A stretch of 8,136 nt of DNA from Porticoccaceae bacterium (lineage in GTDB: Bacteria > Pseudomonadota > Gammaproteobacteria > Pseudomonadales > Porticoccaceae). The stretch lies in NCBI GenBank assembly GCA_030590275.1, contig JAUUYV010000060.1, positions 1 to 8,136 of the forward strand. The letters run 5' to 3'. Below are positions 6,825-8,136 of this stretch, piece after piece; the first letter of the stretch is position 1, and the number at the start of each line of letters is the position of its first letter. Below the pieces are notes generated by a model. It had not been told where the DNA came from, did not search any database, and was given only the letters and a program-made list of their open reading frames with translations. The translations under genes were made by a program, and so were the position numbers.

Positions 6825-6855
6825 TGTATAAAAACCGCGCACATTGTATAACCAA
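6825..6855 (-). promoter_or_regulatory. Possible promoter of the aminotransferase gene
   Basis: On the minus strand TTGGTT (6855-6850) and TATACA (6830-6825) resemble -35 and -10 boxes. The 19-base spacing is slightly long. Transcription would begin near 6817, leaving a leader of about 38 bases. A second TATACA (6850-6845) overlaps the -35 candidate. This was judged by eye only. Confidence 0.25.
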
Positions 6856-6867
6856 AACACCCGGTGG

Positions 6868-6897
6868 TTGAGCTTAATTTGCGCTTGAACTTAATTT
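6868..6897. repeat. 13-bp tandem direct repeat upstream of the aminotransferase
   Basis: TTGAGCTTAATTT (6868-6880) and TTGAACTTAATTT (6885-6897) match at 12 of 13 positions and are separated by GCGC, giving a 17-base period. The TTGAGCTTAA core is itself a near-palindrome (centre AGCT). The pair sits just upstream of the candidate -35 box, where activators often bind. It does not match the TyrR box TGTAAA-N6-TTTACA. Confidence 0.5.
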
Positions 6898-6988
6898 ATA
6901 GAGATCGCACTGGAACACATACCGGATTCAAATAATAAGTGATTCTCGCGATAGATACCCTGGCGCAATGCCAACCAGGACAGACAAA

Positions 6989-7669
6989 TCATAAAACTCT
7001 TCGCCTTAGCTGGTGAAGTCGCCCAGGCGTTCCGGCATCACACCAATAACCATGAAATACTTCAGCCGTCACTCGGCCTTTATCTATCGACTGCTGGAGC
7101 ACGTCACGCAAGGGAAAAGCCCGAGATGACGACTTATGCGCTTTTATCATTGCCGGAGCTATCACACTGATGCCACTAAAGGTGTAAGACGACCCAGCGC
7201 CCCTAAGTGACTCCACTCGCTCATCCATGCCGATAGCATAATCCCCTTCCATATGGTGTTCGGGGTTTGGCACTAAAACCAGATGAGCATCGCAATCATC
7301 ACCCAGCACAAAACCAGACAGTCGGCCAAAAGAATAATCGCTCCAGATATCTCCGTTCAGCAGCACAAACGGCTCACTCCCCAAGAGCGGTAGAGCCTGA
7401 TAAATCCCTCCTCCGGTTTCCAGTGGCTCTGCTTCACGAGACCACTCGATAGTAACGCCATAATGGCTCCCATCACCAAAGTATTCTTCTATTTGTCCGC
7501 CCAACCAGGATGTGTTTATGACCAGGTCACGAATATCCGCCGCTGCAAGATGCTCTAAATGATATTGAAGCAGCGGCTTCCCATTAACCGGCACCATGGG
7601 TTTGGGCATTTTGTCCGTCAAAGGACGTAAGCGCTTGCCGTATCCCGCCGCCAGAATCATCGCTTTCAC
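6989..7669 (-). CDS. murU: N-acetylmuramate alpha-1-phosphate uridylyltransferase MurU
   Basis: Transfers UMP from UTP to MurNAc-1-phosphate, giving UDP-MurNAc in the recycling route that bypasses MurA/MurB and hence fosfomycin's target. It is a 226-residue cytosolic protein, close to the usual MurU length. The nucleotidyltransferase signature LAAGYGKRLRPLT (6-18) is followed by KPMVPV (23-28), EPLETGGGIYQALPLLG (81-97), LNGDIW (104-109) with metal-binding D107, TFSGISV (163-169) and YWCDAGTPGRL (208-218) with D211. I chose the GTG at 7669 because it gives the VKAMILAAG N-terminus typical of the family, has GGGAG 7 bases upstream, and overlaps the amgK stop as GTGA. The frame is open further upstream, but that stretch overlaps amgK and reads as non-homologous sequence. 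An alternative ATG lies three codons in. The generic family is sugar-1-phosphate nucleotidyltransferase; the amgK neighbour makes MurU the best name. Confidence 0.92.
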   Translation of the reverse strand: MKAMILAAGYGKRLRPLTDKMPKPMVPVNGKPLLQYHLEHLAAADIRDLVINTSWLGGQIEEYFGDGSHYGVTIEWSREAEPLETGGGIYQALPLLGSEPFVLLNGDIWSDYSFGRLSGFVLGDDCDAHLVLVPNPEHHMEGDYAIGMDERVESLRGAGSSYTFSGISVIAPAMIKAHKSSSRAFPLRDVLQQSIDKGRVTAEVFHGYWCDAGTPGRLHQLRRRVL

Positions 7670-8136
7670 TCTCGTTCTCCCGCTTTCTCCCAGGGGGCAT
7701 ACCAGTCCTGCTGCGGCAAAACGGGTAACACTTGCTCGCAAAACCATTGCCTAAAGGGCTGCGTTTCCGGGTAGAGCTCTGCAACCTCCATTACATAGCG
7801 GATAAACAGCGGTAGCTCCTTGAGATAACGTGGTTTTTTATCCCGCAAATACAGACGAGCAAAAATACCCAGCACTTTGATATGCCGCTGCAGACCCATC
7901 AAGTCAAACCAGCGCCGAAACGAACTTAAGTCCGGCAACGGTTCCAGGACACCACCCCCCGCCTTCACCTGATTGGCAGAAGTAAGAGCCATGTACTCAG
8001 CAAGATAACTATCAATGCTCTGTGCAGGCAAATGGATATAACAATCTCGCAACAAAGATACAAGATCGTAGGTAATGGGGCCGATAACGGCATCCTGATA
8101 ATCGACAACACCAACACCTTTTCCTAATAAGAGCAG
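7666..8136 (-). CDS. amgK: N-acetylmuramate/N-acetylglucosamine anomeric kinase AmgK, C-terminal part
   Basis: Phosphorylates the anomeric hydroxyl of recycled MurNAc (and GlcNAc), supplying MurU with MurNAc-1-phosphate. Only the last 156 residues are inside the window. The frame is open to the right edge, so the TTG at 8055 is not the true start. The first visible residues include GVGVVDYQDAVIGPITYDLV, in which DYQD is the Mg-binding motif of aminoglycoside-phosphotransferase-like kinases. LLRDCYIHLP follows, and further on an RWFDLMGLQRHIKVLGIFARL helix region typical of the family's C-terminal lobe. The catalytic HGD loop and the nucleotide-binding lobe lie outside the window. The stop codon TGA at 7666 shares bases with the murU GTG (GTGA, 4-base overlap), which indicates one transcript and coupled translation. 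Confidence 0.92.
   Translation of the reverse strand: MLLLGKGVGVVDYQDAVIGPITYDLVSLLRDCYIHLPAQSIDSYLAEYMALTSANQVKAGGGVLEPLPDLSSFRRWFDLMGLQRHIKVLGIFARLYLRDKKPRYLKELPLFIRYVMEVAELYPETQPFRQWFCEQVLPVLPQQDWYAPWEKAGERE

Larger units (their letters stand above)
6780..6988. other. Intergenic region between murU and the aminotransferase gene
   Basis: This 209-base gap holds the candidate promoter and the two repeat elements described separately. Just after the murU stop, the minus strand reads CCTGG (6973-6977 region) and, a few bases on, CCAGG, a weak 5-bp stem without a T-run. It may mark the end of the amgK-murU transcript, but it is not a clear terminator. No gene is seen. Confidence 0.45.

Noticed and set aside
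6780..6860. 27-residue N-terminal extension of the aminotransferase
   Set aside because: It has no family similarity, overlaps the candidate promoter and repeats, and would make the protein longer than AspC/TyrB.
7670..7747. 26-residue N-terminal extension of MurU
   Set aside because: It overlaps amgK codons in another frame; family members start at the VKAMILAAG position, where the GTGA overlap and GGGAG site lie.
7584..7784. 66-codon minus-strand frame across the amgK-murU junction
   Set aside because: It is a shadow of two well-supported genes in another frame.

Overview
The window looks like a chromosomal segment of a free-living Gram-negative gammaproteobacterium. The main evidence is an amgK-murU pair, a peptidoglycan-recycling arrangement best known from Pseudomonas and relatives, together with an AspC/TyrB-type aminotransferase and an AlgI-type membrane acyltransferase. 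I cannot name the genus from the sequence alone. There are no rRNA or tRNA genes, CRISPR arrays, recognisable transposases or phage genes.

Layout. (1) Positions 1-1535, + strand: an AMP-forming acyl-CoA synthetase whose N-terminus lies just outside the window. (2) 1536-1795: a short convergent intergenic region with one strong hairpin. (3) 1796-5503, - strand: an acylation cassette. In transcription order it is an MBOAT (AlgI-like) O-acyltransferase, a possible 67-residue small protein, a membrane-anchored SGNH-like protein, and a left-handed beta-helix (hexapeptide) acyltransferase. (4) 5586-6779, - strand: an aspartate/aromatic aminotransferase with a possible promoter and a 13-bp tandem direct repeat upstream. 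(5) 6989-8136, - strand: murU and the C-terminal part of amgK, overlapping by 4 bases. Apart from the acyl-CoA synthetase, everything is on the minus strand.

How the genes may work together. AmgK and MurU turn recycled N-acetylmuramate into UDP-MurNAc, bypassing de novo synthesis. The aminotransferase is ordinary amino-acid metabolism. The cassette at 1796-5503 resembles the export-and-acetylate machinery of alginate and other exopolysaccharides: an MBOAT protein moves acyl groups across the inner membrane and a periplasmic SGNH protein transfers them to a glycan. No glycosyltransferase or polymer-export gene is visible, so the substrate is unknown. Hand counts on sampled 60-base rows put most of the MBOAT and SGNH genes at about 33-40% G+C, against about 55-57% in the flanking housekeeping genes. 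This suggests the cassette core was acquired separately.

Most worth following up: the 67-residue ORF, which sits 1 base before the start codon of the SGNH gene and is itself preceded by a 4-codon mini-ORF overlapping it as ATGA; the unassigned SGNH-like protein; and the repeat structure upstream of the aminotransferase.
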